Assembly: GCA_026410415.1 (NCBI GenBank)
Contig: JAPMLR010000010.1
Coordinates: 1-64,000, forward strand
Length of the DNA stretch: 64,000 nucleotides
DNA from: Denitratimonas yunnanensis (SeqCode)
GTDB lineage: Bacteria; Pseudomonadota; Gammaproteobacteria; Xanthomonadales; Xanthomonadaceae
Reading direction: 5' to 3'
In this document: piece by piece, positions 1 to 11,768 of the stretch
Numbering within the stretch: the first letter of the stretch is position 1
How the letters are laid out: each line of letters opens with the position of its first letter
The notes under the pieces: model-generated
Seen by the model: the letters and a program-made list of their open reading frames with translations, nothing else
Told to the model about the DNA's origin: nothing
Databases searched by the model: none
Made by a program: the position numbers and the translations under genes

Positions 1-95
1 ACACCAGTTTTCCGATCCGTCAACAACCAAATCCGGAAACTTTTCCCGCCTCCCTTCCCGGCGCGTCTTGCGCCTTTCTGGTCAGCGAGCCGGCC

Positions 96-123
96 ATTAT
101 ATACATCTCCGAGAGGACGTCAA
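96..123 (-). promoter_or_regulatory. Strong sigma70 promoter reading off the left edge (probable rRNA operon promoter)
   Basis: On the minus strand there is a TTGACG -35 box (118-123) and a perfect TATAAT -10 box (96-101) separated by 16 bp. A GC-rich GGCCGGC discriminator follows, typical of stringently controlled stable-RNA promoters. It lies downstream of tyrS and points away from it, so it serves something beyond base 1. In Xanthomonas-type genomes an rRNA operon often follows tyrS, so 16S rRNA is the likely target, but that gene is outside the window. Confidence 0.75.
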
Positions 124-194
124 CACCCCTGCCCCAAAATCCTTGTCCCCCGGATCGGGGCGTTGGCATCCGTACAGACAAGGAAAAGAGTCCG

Positions 195-1409
195 TCATTC
201 CTGCTGGGTCAGTTTCACGCGGGCAAAGGCGCGCTTGCCGATCTGCAGAACACCCTCGAAGCCGGGCTTCAGGACTCGTCCCACGTCTTCGCACACTTCG
301 CTATCTATACGCACAGCACGCTCCTTCAACTTTCGGCTGGCCTCGGAGTTACTGGGCGCCAAACCGGCAAGCACCAGCATTGGCCCGATGCGAAGCCCTT
401 CAGCAGGAACGGCGTGCGCGTGCAACGGAAGCACGCTGACATCCCCCTGCCCACGCACGGCGGCATTCCAGCCGGCGACGGCCTGCTCGGCCTGTTCGAC
501 ACCATGGAAGCGCGTGGCCAGCTCCCGGGCCAGGCGCAGCTTCACGTCCCGCGGGTTGAGCTGCCCCGCCTCGATGTCGGCCTGAAGCGTTGCCGCCTCG
601 GCGATACCGATCTCGACGCTGAGCAGATCGATCCAGCGCCACATCAGGTCGTCGCCAATCTTCATCGTCTTGGTGACGATGTCGATGGCAGGCTCGGCAA
701 TACCTATGTAGTTGCCGAGCGACTTGGACATCTTGTTGACGCCGTCCAGGCCCTCCAGCAACGGCATGGTCAGCACCACCTGTGGCGGCTGGCCGTGGTG
801 CTCCTGCAGGCCGCGGCCCATCAGCAGGTTGAACTTCTGGTCGGTGCCGCCCAGCTCGACGTCGGCCTTCAGCGCCACGGAGTCGTAGCCCTGCACCAGC
901 GGGTAGAGGAACTCGTGGATGGCGATGGACTGCTGCGCGGCGTAGCGCTTGGCGAAGTCGTCGCGCTCCAGCATGCGCGCCACGGTGTGCTGTGCGGCGA
1001 GCTTGATCATGTCGGCGGCCGACATCTGCCCGAACCACTCGCTGTTGAAGCGCACTTCGGTGCGCTCGCGATCCAGCACCTTGAAGACCTGGTCGGCGTA
1101 GGTCTGGGCGTTGGCCAGCACGTCCTCGCGGGTGAGCGGCTTGCGCGTGACGTTCTTGCCGGTGGGGTCGCCGATCATTCCAGTGAAGTCGCCGATCAGG
1201 AAGATGACCTGGTGCCCGAGGTCCTGGAACTGCCGCATCTTGTTCAGCAGGACGGTGTGGCCTAGGTGCAGGTCAGGCGCAGTCGGGTCGAAACCGGCCT
1301 TGATCCGCAGCGGCCGACCAAGCTTCAGGCGCGCCTCCAGCTCCTCGTGCTTGATGATCTCGTCGGCACCGCGGCCGATCATGTCCATGGCGTGTTGCAA
1401 AGCCGTCAC
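195..1409 (-). CDS. tyrS: Tyrosyl-tRNA synthetase
   Basis: Class I aminoacyl-tRNA synthetase of 404 residues that charges tRNA-Tyr in the cytoplasm. The ATP-binding HIGH motif appears as HLGH at residues 48-51, and the second signature KMSKS lies near residue 230. The C-terminal 70 residues form an S4 RNA-binding domain ending in RAFARVKL. This is the bacterial TyrS form with HLGH and a full-length S4 tail. The length is normal. The gene is divergent from the M23 peptidase gene, and a strong promoter pointing the same way follows its stop. Confidence 0.97.
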   Translation of the reverse strand: MTALQHAMDMIGRGADEIIKHEELEARLKLGRPLRIKAGFDPTAPDLHLGHTVLLNKMRQFQDLGHQVIFLIGDFTGMIGDPTGKNVTRKPLTREDVLANAQTYADQVFKVLDRERTEVRFNSEWFGQMSAADMIKLAAQHTVARMLERDDFAKRYAAQQSIAIHEFLYPLVQGYDSVALKADVELGGTDQKFNLLMGRGLQEHHGQPPQVVLTMPLLEGLDGVNKMSKSLGNYIGIAEPAIDIVTKTMKIGDDLMWRWIDLLSVEIGIAEAATLQADIEAGQLNPRDVKLRLARELATRFHGVEQAEQAVAGWNAAVRGQGDVSVLPLHAHAVPAEGLRIGPMLVLAGLAPSNSEASRKLKERAVRIDSEVCEDVGRVLKPGFEGVLQIGKRAFARVKLTQQE

Positions 1410-1515
1410 GGGTGCCTCGCATTCAGTTGAAGTGAAACAGCTTGTCAGCTTAGACGATCAGCGGCCCTGCAGCAGCCAGTCGACCACGACGTCATTGCCC
1501 CGGCACCGAATTGCG

Positions 1516-1530
1516 TTAACGACCCGTTAA
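1516..1530. promoter_or_regulatory. Perfect inverted repeat between tyrS and the M23 peptidase gene
   Basis: TTAACG and CGTTAA form a perfect 6-bp palindrome around a 3-bp centre in the divergent intergenic region. It is a possible operator. No cognate regulator can be named from the sequence. Confidence 0.3.
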
Positions 1531-1566
1531 ATCCCGTTCATCAAAAAACCCAGCCCGAACAAGGAG

Positions 1567-1596
1567 TTGACGCTAATACTTGAACCTCGTTATCGT
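1567..1596 (+). promoter_or_regulatory. Candidate promoter of the M23 peptidase gene
   Basis: TTGACG (1567-1572) followed after 18 bp by TATCGT (1591-1596) resembles a sigma70 promoter. The TTG that opens the longest frame of the next gene is the first half of this -35 box. That is one reason to prefer the downstream ATG at 1639 as start. Confidence 0.45.
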
Positions 1597-1638
1597 TCGG
1601 CCCGGATTGAGATCGCGCACTGCCGCTGGGGACACTGG

Positions 1639-2964
1639 ATGCACGGAAACGGGAACCGCCGCCGCGAGCAGTGGCTGATGGGAAGCGTGGTTGCCGCCAC
1701 GATGTTGCTGACCGCCGCCATCGGACCGGGATTCGCCAGCGCCACGCTGGACAATCACGAGGTACAGCGCTGGGTGCAGCCGCTGCCGCTGCCGGAACCC
1801 GATGCCAATGCTGCCGACAAAGAAGGCGATGCTCCTGCGGCAGTCGAAAGCGCAGCACCGCCCGCTTCGGAATGGCATGTGGTGGAAATCAAACCCGGCC
1901 AGACCATGGGTGCGGTGTTTGCCTCACTCTCGCTGTCCAGTACGCAACTGCACCGCCTGCTGGAGCGCCCGATGCTGCGTGAACCGCTGACCCGGGTTCG
2001 CGCCGGAGCACGTTTCGAATTCGACATCACCGCCGACGGCAGCCTTCGCGGTCTGCGCTTCGAGCGCGACGAAGCCAGCATCCTCACCGTCCGGATCGAC
2101 GGCAACTCGATCAGCGAGAACATCGTCCAGCGCGACATCCAGCACCGCATCAACATGGCCAGCGGTGTCATCGAAGGCTCGCTTTTCGGCGCGGCCTCGA
2201 AAGCCGGCCTGGGCAACGGCACGGTTCTGGAGCTGGCCAAGGTGTTCGGATACGACATCGATTTCACCCAGGACCTGCGCGTCGGCGACAGTTTCAGCGT
2301 GGTGTACGAGGAGATCTATCGCGACGGCGAGCGCCTGCGCGGCGGTGACATCATCGCCGCAAGCTTCGTGAACCAGGGCAAGCGCTATCACGCCTTCCGC
2401 TACGCTTTCGCCGATGGTCGCAGCGAGTATTTCGATCTCGACGGGCGCCCGATGAAGAAGAGTTTCCTGCGCGTGCCGGTGGAGTTCAGCCGGATCAGCT
2501 CGTTGTTCACCACCGCACGCCGGCACCCGGTGCTGGGCACGATGCGCGCGCACAAGGGCGTCGACTATGCCGCGCGTTCGGGCACCCCGATCATGGCGGC
2601 CGGCGAGGGACGCATCAGCTTCGCCGGTTGGCAGAATGGTTATGGCCACACCGTCATCATCGACCACGGGCGCGGCTACACCACGCTCTACGCCCACCTG
2701 TCGAAGTTTGGTGGATACAGGAAAGGCAGCCGGGTGCGACAGGGCGACGTGATCGGCTATGTGGGCAGCAGCGGACTGGCGACCGGCCCGCACCTGCACT
2801 ACGAATTCCGCGTCAACGGTGCGCACCGCGACCCACTCAAGATGACGCTGCCCAAGCCCGAGCCGTTGCCCAAGGCCGAGCTGGCTCGCTTCCGCGAACA
2901 GACTCAACCGCTGCTGGCCAAGCTCGACCTGCTCGACGCCAAACCCCGCTATGCGGCGCGCTGA
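1639..2964 (+). CDS. M23 family murein endopeptidase (MepM-like)
   Basis: Predicted inner-membrane-anchored periplasmic peptidoglycan hydrolase of 441 residues. An N-terminal hydrophobic segment (about residues 14-34) is a signal anchor. A middle region of the OapA/LysM-like kind follows. The C-terminal M23 (LytM) domain has both zinc motifs: HKGVD at 305-309 and HLHYE starting at 385. This matches E. coli MepM, which cuts D-Ala-mDAP crosslinks during wall growth. The frame is open from a TTG at 1567, but that codon sits directly on an AAGGAG with no spacing and inside a -35 box, so ATG 1639 is chosen. The stop overlaps the anmK start by 14 bp, which couples wall cutting with recycling of the sugar product. 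Confidence 0.9.
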   Translation: MHGNGNRRREQWLMGSVVAATMLLTAAIGPGFASATLDNHEVQRWVQPLPLPEPDANAADKEGDAPAAVESAAPPASEWHVVEIKPGQTMGAVFASLSLSSTQLHRLLERPMLREPLTRVRAGARFEFDITADGSLRGLRFERDEASILTVRIDGNSISENIVQRDIQHRINMASGVIEGSLFGAASKAGLGNGTVLELAKVFGYDIDFTQDLRVGDSFSVVYEEIYRDGERLRGGDIIAASFVNQGKRYHAFRYAFADGRSEYFDLDGRPMKKSFLRVPVEFSRISSLFTTARRHPVLGTMRAHKGVDYAARSGTPIMAAGEGRISFAGWQNGYGHTVIIDHGRGYTTLYAHLSKFGGYRKGSRVRQGDVIGYVGSSGLATGPHLHYEFRVNGAHRDPLKMTLPKPEPLPKAELARFREQTQPLLAKLDLLDAKPRYAAR

Positions 2965-4078
2965 GCCTGCGGACACGCGGCTCTATCTCGGTCTGATCTC
3001 CGGCACCAGTGTCGATGGCATCGACACGGCGCTGGTGCGCTTCGACGCACGCAGCATCCCCGAACTGATTGGCGCACGCACCTTCGGTTTCGATCCCGTG
3101 CTGCGCGAGGAAATCCTTTCCCTGTCGCAGGCGACGGGCGCCATCGATCTGGATCGCGTGCCGCGCCTTGACCAGCGCCTCGGGGTGGCGTTCGCCCAAG
3201 CGGCGCGAGACTTGCTCGATGAACACCGTATCGGTGCCAACACAGTGGCCGCGATCGGCTCACACGGGCAAACCCTGCGCCACGCGCCCGTCGGCGAGGC
3301 GCCCTTCACCTGGCAACTGGGTGATCCCAACGTCATCGCCGAGCGTACCGGCATTACCACGGTGGCGGACTTTCGCCGGCGCGACGTGGCGGCGGGGGGC
3401 CAAGGCGCACCGCTGATGCCCGCCTTCCATGCCGCGATGCTGTCGACATACGAACACCATCAGGCCGTGCTCAATCTGGGCGGCATCGCCAACCTCACTT
3501 TGCTGCCGCGCGAAGGTGCCGTGGTCGGGTTCGATACCGGCCCTGCCAATGGCCTGATGGACGCCTGGATGCTGGAGCATCATGGCCAGCCGTTCGACGC
3601 CGATGGTCAGTTCGCTGCATCCGGACGCGTGGATGAGGCGCTGCTCACCACCCTGATGGACGCACCCTACTTCGCGCTGCCGCCACCCAAGAGCACCGGC
3701 CGCGACCTGTTCCATCTGCCCTGGCTGCAGGAACGCCTCGTCCACCGTCACCTCGCCAGTGCCGATGTGCAGGCCACCCTGCTGGAACTTACCGCGCGTA
3801 GCATCGCCCAGTCCCTGGTGCGTCATCAGCCTGATAACCACCGCTTGCTGGTCTGCGGCGGTGGCGTGCACAACGGCACCCTGATGCGTCGATTGGCCAG
3901 CCTGCTGCCCGGCATGGCGGTGGGCAGCACGTGCCAGATCGGTATCGACCCGGATTTCGTCGAGGCAATGGGGTTTGCCTGGCTGGCCCGCCAAACGCTG
4001 AACGGCCGCGCAGGCAATCTTCCTTCCGTTACCGGTGCGCGCGGCACTCGAGTCCTCGGCGCCATCCATCCAGCCTGA
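2951..4078 (+). CDS. anmK: Anhydro-N-acetylmuramic acid kinase
   Basis: Cytoplasmic kinase of 375 residues that phosphorylates and hydrolyses 1,6-anhydro-MurNAc to MurNAc-6-phosphate in cell-wall recycling. The N-terminal phosphate loop [12 protein letters not shown], the [10 protein letters not shown] segment, FDTGPANG and KSTGRDLF are all present and in family order, and the length is typical. The start lies inside the end of the upstream M23 peptidase gene, so the two are probably co-transcribed and translationally coupled. Confidence 0.95.
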   Translation: MRRAEPADTRLYLGLISGTSVDGIDTALVRFDARSIPELIGARTFGFDPVLREEILSLSQATGAIDLDRVPRLDQRLGVAFAQAARDLLDEHRIGANTVAAIGSHGQTLRHAPVGEAPFTWQLGDPNVIAERTGITTVADFRRRDVAAGGQGAPLMPAFHAAMLSTYEHHQAVLNLGGIANLTLLPREGAVVGFDTGPANGLMDAWMLEHHGQPFDADGQFAASGRVDEALLTTLMDAPYFALPPPKSTGRDLFHLPWLQERLVHRHLASADVQATLLELTARSIAQSLVRHQPDNHRLLVCGGGVHNGTLMRRLASLLPGMAVGSTCQIGIDPDFVEAMGFAWLARQTLNGRAGNLPSVTGARGTRVLGAIHPA

Positions 4079-4225
4079 CCTTGCCGGCTCGACCGACGCA
4101 GCCCCATTCCAGAGTCAGTGGTGGTGACAACGCCCTCCTCGGGCCTCGGCTCACCTCCATACTGGAGCCTCCCCTCAGGTTATCCGGGCTAAACTGCGCG
4201 ATTCCGTGTTCGCATCCCTGTCCCC

Positions 4226-5524
4226 ATGAGAAAAACCCGCGTCCTTACCGGCATCACCACCACTGGCACTCCCCATCTGGGCAACTACGTTGGCGCGATT
4301 CGCCCCGCAGTGGAGGCCAGCCTCGATGCCAGCGTGGATGCGTTCTATTTCCTTGCCGACTACCACGCCCTGATCAAGTGCGACGATCCCGCCCGGATCG
4401 AGCGCTCGCGTCTGGAAATCGCCGCCACCTGGCTGGCGGCGGGACTGAACCCCGAGCGGGTGACGTTCTACCGGCAATCGGACATCCCGCAGATCCCGGA
4501 GCTGACCTGGCTCTTGACCTGTGTCACCGCCAAGGGATTGATGAACCGCGCGCATGCCTACAAGGCCTCGGTCGATGCCAACATCGCGCAGGACGAAGAC
4601 CCCGACGCCGGTATCACGATGGGGCTTTACAGCTACCCGATCCTGATGGCCGCCGACATCCTGATCTTCAACGCGCACAAAGTGCCGGTGGGCCGCGATC
4701 AGATCCAACACATCGAGATGGCGCGCGACGTCGCGGCACGTTTCAATCACCTGTTCGGGGGCAGTCACGAGTTCTTCGTGCTGCCGGAGGCGCTGATCGA
4801 GGAGCAGGTCGCCACCCTGCCCGGGCTCGATGGCCGCAAGATGTCCAAGAGCTACGACAACACCATCCCGCTGTTCGAGGGCGGCGCACGCCTGCTCAAG
4901 GACAGCATCGCTCGCATCGTCACCGACTCGCGCGCGCCGGGCGAACCCAAGGATCCCGAGTCCAACGCGCTCGCCACGCTGTATCAGGCCTTCGCCGACG
5001 CCGAGGACACCGTGGCCTATCGCGCCGCGCTGAGCGCCGGACTGTCCTGGGGCGAGGCCAAGCAGCGCCTGTTCCAGAAGGTCGACGAGCAGATTGCGCC
5101 GCTGCGCGAGCGCTACGAGACACTGATCGCAAGGCCGGCTGATATCGAAGACGTGCTGCAGGCTGGCGCTGCCAAGGCGCGCGCCATCGCCGCGCCGCTG
5201 CTGGAAGAACTGCGCGAGGCGGTCGGGTTGCGCCGTTTCCGCGCCCCGGTGACGACAACACGATCGAACGATTCGTCTGAGCCCGCAATGCCGGTGTTCA
5301 AGCAATACCGCGAAAGCGATGGTCGTTTCTCTTTCAAGCTGGTCGACGGCGAGGGGAGCCTGCTGCTGCAGGGCGCTCAGTACCCGTCCCCGCGCGATGC
5401 CGGACAACGCATCGTCGCGCTGAAGGCAGGTGATGCGGCATTTCCTGCGGACGGCGAATCGCTGGGAGACGGTGTCGACGCCGAGGCAGTGAGCGTGGCC
5501 CTGCAGCGCTTCGTCGAGGACTGA
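4226..5524 (+). CDS. trpS: Tryptophanyl-tRNA synthetase with C-terminal DUF1508-like extension
   Basis: Class I aminoacyl-tRNA synthetase of 432 residues. The ATP-binding motif is PHLGN (residues 16-20) and KMSKS is at 205-209. The conserved core ends near residue 345, where E. coli TrpS (about 334 residues) stops. The remaining 85 residues include a linker, then [19 protein letters not shown] and a [11 protein letters not shown] segment. These look like a YegP/DUF1508-type small beta domain, an extension I associate with TrpS of some gammaproteobacteria. The role of the tail is unknown; it may contact tRNA. Confidence 0.95.
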   Translation: MRKTRVLTGITTTGTPHLGNYVGAIRPAVEASLDASVDAFYFLADYHALIKCDDPARIERSRLEIAATWLAAGLNPERVTFYRQSDIPQIPELTWLLTCVTAKGLMNRAHAYKASVDANIAQDEDPDAGITMGLYSYPILMAADILIFNAHKVPVGRDQIQHIEMARDVAARFNHLFGGSHEFFVLPEALIEEQVATLPGLDGRKMSKSYDNTIPLFEGGARLLKDSIARIVTDSRAPGEPKDPESNALATLYQAFADAEDTVAYRAALSAGLSWGEAKQRLFQKVDEQIAPLRERYETLIARPADIEDVLQAGAAKARAIAAPLLEELREAVGLRRFRAPVTTTRSNDSSEPAMPVFKQYRESDGRFSFKLVDGEGSLLLQGAQYPSPRDAGQRIVALKAGDAAFPADGESLGDGVDAEAVSVALQRFVED

Positions 5525-5624
5525 TCCTTTCTCTGGCTGCCGAGGCCAGCGTGTCGCCGGCTCCGCCGCGCAGCGCAGGCAGATTGCAACGCTCCGGCAC
5601 GGTGTCTTTTCCCGAGGTCCCAAC

Positions 5625-5918
5625 ATGCAGTACCTCAGCGTGATCCTGTTTTTTCCCTGGTTCGTCGTGGTGGGCGCGTGGTTCATGCTGTTCCCGCGCC
5701 AGCCCGGCGGCGCATTGCGCCGGCTGTTCGAGCTGACGGCGCTGGTGGTCGCAGTGCTGCTGAGCATCCGGGCGATGCTCTGGGGCATCGAAAATGCCGA
5801 CCCCACCGCCGGCGCGATCTGGAAGCAAGTCCTGGCGACGCTGCTGGCCTACGGCATGTTCCTCGGCGTGCTGCTGCTGGCCTGGCCGGTGCGGAACCAA
5901 CTGCTGCGACGCAAGTAG
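5625..5918 (+). CDS. Small integral membrane protein, unknown function
   Basis: 97 residues with three hydrophobic segments: about 5-23 (ILFFPWFVVVGAWFMLF), 36-53 and 70-88. A short basic tail RNQLLRRK suggests a cytoplasmic C-terminus. GAGG lies 7 bp upstream of the ATG. It sits between trpS and an MBL-fold hydrolase in the same direction. I do not recognise a named family. The coding pattern, start signal and clean membrane topology support a real gene. Confidence 0.7.
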   Translation: MQYLSVILFFPWFVVVGAWFMLFPRQPGGALRRLFELTALVVAVLLSIRAMLWGIENADPTAGAIWKQVLATLLAYGMFLGVLLLAWPVRNQLLRRK

Positions 5919-5977
5919 CATTCCCAACGGGCGCCGCATCGACGAGCATCCCCGATTCCCGCATCCGGATACCTGCC

Positions 5978-6907
5978 ATGCCACCACCCTGCGGCATCCA
6001 CACCATCGACACCGGCTTCCAGCGCTGCAACTTCGACGCAGCCTACCTCGTCGTCGAGAGCGGTCGCGGTGCCTTCGTCGATTGCGGCACTTCGCTCGCC
6101 CTCCCCGCGATGCTCACTGCGATCAGCACCGCCGGCCTGACACCGGCCGACATCGACTGGCTGATCCTCACCCACGTCCACCTCGACCACGCCGGCGGCG
6201 CCGGCGCCCTGCTGCAGCATCTGCCGAATGCGCGTGTGGTGGTGCATCCGCGCGGGGCGCCGCACATGATCGAACCGGCCCGTCTGATCGCCGGCGCCAC
6301 CGCGGTTTACGGCGAAGAAGAAATGGCCCGCAGCTACGGTCAGATCGTCCCGATTCCGGCGGAACGCGTGGACATTGCCCACGACGGCCACCGCGTCGAT
6401 GTGGGTGGGCGTACGCTGGTGTGCATCGACACTCCCGGCCACGCCGCCCACCACATCTGCATCTGGGACGAAACCAGCCGCAGCGTGCTCACCGGCGACA
6501 CTTTCGGCATCTCCTACCGTGAACTGGACACACCGGATGGCATCTTCCTGTTTCCAACCACGTCGCCGGTGCAGTTCGATCCGCCTGCGCTGAAGGCTTC
6601 GATCCAACGCCTCGCCGACCTGCAGCCCGACCATGTCTACCTGACCCATTACGGTCGCATCGGCGATGCGCAGCTCAACGCGCAACGCCTGCAGGAACTG
6701 ATCGACGCCATGGTGGAGCGTGCACTCGCGCTGGCCGATGCCCCTGATCGCCACACCGCCCTGACTGCGGCACTCGACGCGCTCTACGTTCCCGATGCCG
6801 TGGCGCACAGCGGTCTTTCGCCCGATGCCGTGCGCGACATCATCGGCTTGGACATCGAACTCAACGCCCAAGGCCTGGGCGTCTGGCTGGATCGACAACG
6901 ACGCTGA
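5978..6907 (+). CDS. MBL-fold metallo-hydrolase
   Basis: Metallo-beta-lactamase-fold protein of 309 residues, probably cytoplasmic since no signal peptide is seen. The dinuclear metal motif HVHLDH lies at residues 66-71. A third metal histidine is in DTPGHAAHH, an aspartate in LTGDTFG, and a late histidine in LTHYG. An alpha-helical C-terminal part (about 240-309) follows the core. The substrate is not evident; hydrolase-type members act on thioesters, lactones or nucleic acid, and the DTPGHAAHH form fits the small-molecule hydrolase group. ATG 5978 is chosen because the upstream frame extension overlaps the preceding gene and is poorly coding. Confidence 0.85.
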   Translation: MPPPCGIHTIDTGFQRCNFDAAYLVVESGRGAFVDCGTSLALPAMLTAISTAGLTPADIDWLILTHVHLDHAGGAGALLQHLPNARVVVHPRGAPHMIEPARLIAGATAVYGEEEMARSYGQIVPIPAERVDIAHDGHRVDVGGRTLVCIDTPGHAAHHICIWDETSRSVLTGDTFGISYRELDTPDGIFLFPTTSPVQFDPPALKASIQRLADLQPDHVYLTHYGRIGDAQLNAQRLQELIDAMVERALALADAPDRHTALTAALDALYVPDAVAHSGLSPDAVRDIIGLDIELNAQGLGVWLDRQRR

Positions 6908-6984
6908 AGCGATTGCCGAACGCTTCGCTTTTCACCGGCCAAGCCATCGAACGGCGCCTGCGCCAGGCCATGCTGCGCCGCGGC

Positions 6985-7013
6985 TTGGTCATGCCACTCG
7001 CTAGGGCCATACT
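6985..7013 (+). promoter_or_regulatory. Candidate hppA promoter
   Basis: TTGGTC (6985-6990) and CATACT (7008-7013) are separated by 17 bp, about 70 bp ahead of the hppA start. This is a moderate sigma70 match. Confidence 0.4.
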
Positions 7014-7085
7014 GCCCTGCGGACTCGCGTGGGGCCGAGGCGGCGGCGCGGGCGTTCTACTCTCTCGAAGCGGGGGCTTTACCAA

Positions 7086-9128
<2,043 letters not shown>

Positions 9129-9157
9129 TAGAAACGCACCACCGCACAGCTTGACCG

Positions 9158-9187
9158 AAAACGCCCCGGCCGAGTCCGGGGCGTTTT
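9158..9187 (+). terminator. Rho-independent terminator after hppA
   Basis: A 12-bp perfect stem (AAAACGCCCCGG / CCGGGGCGTTTT) with a 6-nt loop ends in a T-run. The A-tract on the other side could let it also stop transcription from the minus-strand gene downstream. Confidence 0.9.
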
Positions 9188-9331
9188 CCTGTCCGGGCCA
9201 ATTCACCCACTCGCGCATACCGTTTGTGTGGGCGCGTTCAAGCCAGGATAGCGGCTCGAGCGGCCTTCACCGCGTCGCGACATCGCATGATCACGGTCGG
9301 AGACCGAGCCACCCCGGCATCTCGGGCAGCA

Positions 9332-10567
9332 TCACACCAGCAGCCGGGCCAGCAACGCGGCAAGCAGGGCTGCCATCAATCCCAGCGACACGCGCACCCC
9401 GTAGCCACGACTTCCTCCCAGGCACGCGATCACCGACTTGGTCGTGAAACTGGCCGCCAGCAAGCCCAGGAGCCACCAGCGTGCCGTGGCCATCTCCACC
9501 GCGCCGCCAGCGGTGAGGTTGCCCATCGTGGCTACCGCGGCGTGCAGCTCGGCAGCCGCGGAAATGATCGATGCCACGATCGCGCCCCGTGCTCCTACCC
9601 ATACGGTCAATGCGGCCGCCAACAGGGTAAGCCCGGCCACCAGTGCGGCAAACCCCAGTGCATGACTGAAACGGAACATGCGCGTCTGTGCGGTGGGCGC
9701 CGGTACCGGATCGTCGGGATCCCTTCGCATGCCCAGCAGTCCGCCCGCCAGCAGCACCGCACCGGCTGCCGCCAACTCCAGCCACAACCCACGCAGCAGC
9801 GAGGGCGATACCGCCATCAGGACAGGGACGCACAGGCTCAGCGACGCCAGATTGGACAACAGCGCTGCCGCCACGGTGGGCCGCAACAGGGCCGGCGTTT
9901 CCCTCGCACGCTGCCCGAAACCGATCACTGCCGCCGTGGAAGACACATAACCGGCAAAAAATCCGGCAATCGCCAGACCCCAGCGATTGCCCACGATCCG
10001 CAGTGCGATATGGCCCAGCGCACTGATCAGCATCACCAGCACCACCAGGCGCCACAGCATGGCTGGGTTGATCGCCTGGAACGGCCCGATGGCGCGGTCC
10101 GGCAACATCGGCAGCACCACCAGCGCCGCGGCCAGCAGGAGCAGGCCGTCGAACACTTCGCGCTCGCTCAGTGTGTCGCGGGTCAGGCGATGCAATGGCT
10201 CCTTGGCGTACAGCAACAGCGCCACCACCACCGCCAGCCCGGTGGCCAACGCAGGCACCGACAGCGCCATCGCCCCCAGCAGGAAGGTCAACACCAGGGT
10301 GATCTCGCTGGTCAGACCGGGATCGTCCTTCGACGTGGCGTGATAGGCCATTGCCGCTAGTAACGCCATCGTGCCCAGACCCGCCAGCAACAGCGGCTGC
10401 CCAAGCCAGAGCGAGACCGCACCGGCCAGCGAAACCAACGCATGGGTGCGCAGGCCGGCGATGGCATGAGCGCGTCCCGGGCTGCGCTCGCGTACCACCC
10501 CGACCAGCAGCCCCAGCCCCAGCGCCGAAGAAAAAGCCAGCCAAAGATCAATCACTGGTTCCGCCAT
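9332..10567 (-). CDS. MgtC/SapB-DUF4010 family membrane protein
   Basis: Polytopic inner-membrane protein of 411 residues. The N-terminal third resembles the MgtC/SapB fold: GLGLLVGVVRERSPG, then AGLRTHALVSLAGA. The C-terminal two thirds are of the DUF4010 type, including FFAGYVSSTAAVIGF. The function is not established; MgtC relatives affect Mg2+/phosphate and membrane-potential physiology. The start at MAEPVIDLW is chosen because the upstream 49 residues are arginine-rich and lack membrane character. It lies between two pyrophosphatase genes and is divergent from ppa. Confidence 0.85.
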   Translation of the reverse strand: MAEPVIDLWLAFSSALGLGLLVGVVRERSPGRAHAIAGLRTHALVSLAGAVSLWLGQPLLLAGLGTMALLAAMAYHATSKDDPGLTSEITLVLTFLLGAMALSVPALATGLAVVVALLLYAKEPLHRLTRDTLSEREVFDGLLLLAAALVVLPMLPDRAIGPFQAINPAMLWRLVVLVMLISALGHIALRIVGNRWGLAIAGFFAGYVSSTAAVIGFGQRARETPALLRPTVAAALLSNLASLSLCVPVLMAVSPSLLRGLWLELAAAGAVLLAGGLLGMRRDPDDPVPAPTAQTRMFRFSHALGFAALVAGLTLLAAALTVWVGARGAIVASIISAAAELHAAVATMGNLTAGGAVEMATARWWLLGLLAASFTTKSVIACLGGSRGYGVRVSLGLMAALLAALLARLLV

Positions 10568-10812
10568 GATCCGCCTCCCGCGAGGGTGTCCATTTCGGAT
10601 GGACGGGTCCGACATGCGCGCTCCATTGCGGCTCTCCGTCCCCTTCCGCCCACACGCCGCCATCATGCCCGGTTTCCGCAACCGGCATGGAAAGAAGCCG
10701 CGCAACGGCAGCATCCCGCGCCGCGCTCATGATGCAGCGCAACAAACAATCCCGTATCCTTGCACCCGTTCAGCCGCGCAGGGCGGCATTGTCACTTTTC
10801 TGGGAGTCAGTC

Positions 10813-11370
10813 ATGGGCTTGGGTCTGGTCGACGCCGGTCGCGATGTACCGAACGAAATCAACGTCATCATCGAAATCCAGAAGGATTCGGAGCCGGTCA
10901 AGTACGAGGTGGACAAAGCCTCGGGCGCGATGTTCGTGGACCGCATCCTTTCCACCCCGATGCGCTACCCCTGCAACTACGGCTATGTGCCCCGCACCCT
11001 CGGTGGCGACGGCGATCCGGTCGATGTCCTCGTGATCCTGCCGTTGCCGCTGGTCCCCGGTTCCGTGGTGCGCTGCCGCCCCGTCGGCATGCTGAAGATG
11101 ACCGACGAAGCCGGCAGCGATGAAAAGTTGCTGGCCGTGCCGGTAGGCAAGATTTTCGCCGGCTACGCCCACATCGAAGACATCGACCAGGTCTCGCCGC
11201 ACTGGCTGGAGCGCATCGGCCACTTCTTCGAGCACTACAAGGATCTGGAAAAGGGCAAGTGGGTGCGCGTGGATGGTTGGGAGAATGCCGCAGCGGCGCG
11301 GCAGGAAATCCTCATCTCGCAGAAGCGCTACGACGCCGCAGCCCCGGGCGACAAACCGCCGGTCGGCTGA
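10813..11370 (+). CDS. ppa: Inorganic pyrophosphatase (soluble, family I)
   Basis: Cytoplasmic Mg2+-dependent enzyme of 185 residues that hydrolyses PPi to two phosphates. Family I active-site residues are visible: [27 protein letters not shown] and the triple-aspartate signature [12 protein letters not shown] 10813 has GGGAG 6 bp upstream. The frame is open further upstream, but those residues do not look like PPase. With hppA nearby, the organism has both the heat-releasing and the energy-conserving route for PPi. Confidence 0.96.
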   Translation: MGLGLVDAGRDVPNEINVIIEIQKDSEPVKYEVDKASGAMFVDRILSTPMRYPCNYGYVPRTLGGDGDPVDVLVILPLPLVPGSVVRCRPVGMLKMTDEAGSDEKLLAVPVGKIFAGYAHIEDIDQVSPHWLERIGHFFEHYKDLEKGKWVRVDGWENAAAARQEILISQKRYDAAAPGDKPPVG

Positions 11371-11768
11371 TTCCTGCCACCCGCTGCCAATGCACACCCC
11401 GGGTAGATCCGCCCCGGAATGCGCGCCGTGCAACCTGCGGACACGCTCACTCACTCGATTGCAATGACCCCGGCGGCGATTGGGACCACGTCCCGCCGTC
11501 CGGCGTCGACATGCCGCTGGTTGACTGCGCTCTCGCCTGACCGAGACAGGGTGGTTCGAACCGCCCTCCAGCACTGCGACGGTACTGATTGCCCTTTCAA
11601 GCGGGGTCAATAGCGCCACGTACGGATCAGCCGACTCGTCCGCAAGTCCCGTGATGCCGCCCCCTGTTTCCTGCGGGGTCCGAGAGCTGGAATGCCGAGA
11701 CGCACTCGCAATGCATGCACGGCATGGAGCGCTGCCGGCGATGGATCATGCCGTTTTCAGCTGGCAGG
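11371..11768. other. Intergenic stretch with no recognised gene
   Basis: About 400 bp between the convergent ppa and the Tat-exported orphan. No convincing coding frame, RNA gene or hairpin terminator was seen. Base composition falls here compared with the flanking genes. Confidence 0.5.

Noticed and set aside
1567..1638. TTG start giving 24 extra residues to the M23 peptidase
   Set aside because: The AAGGAG touches the TTG with no spacing and the TTG lies in a probable -35 box; ATG 1639 gives a normal signal anchor.
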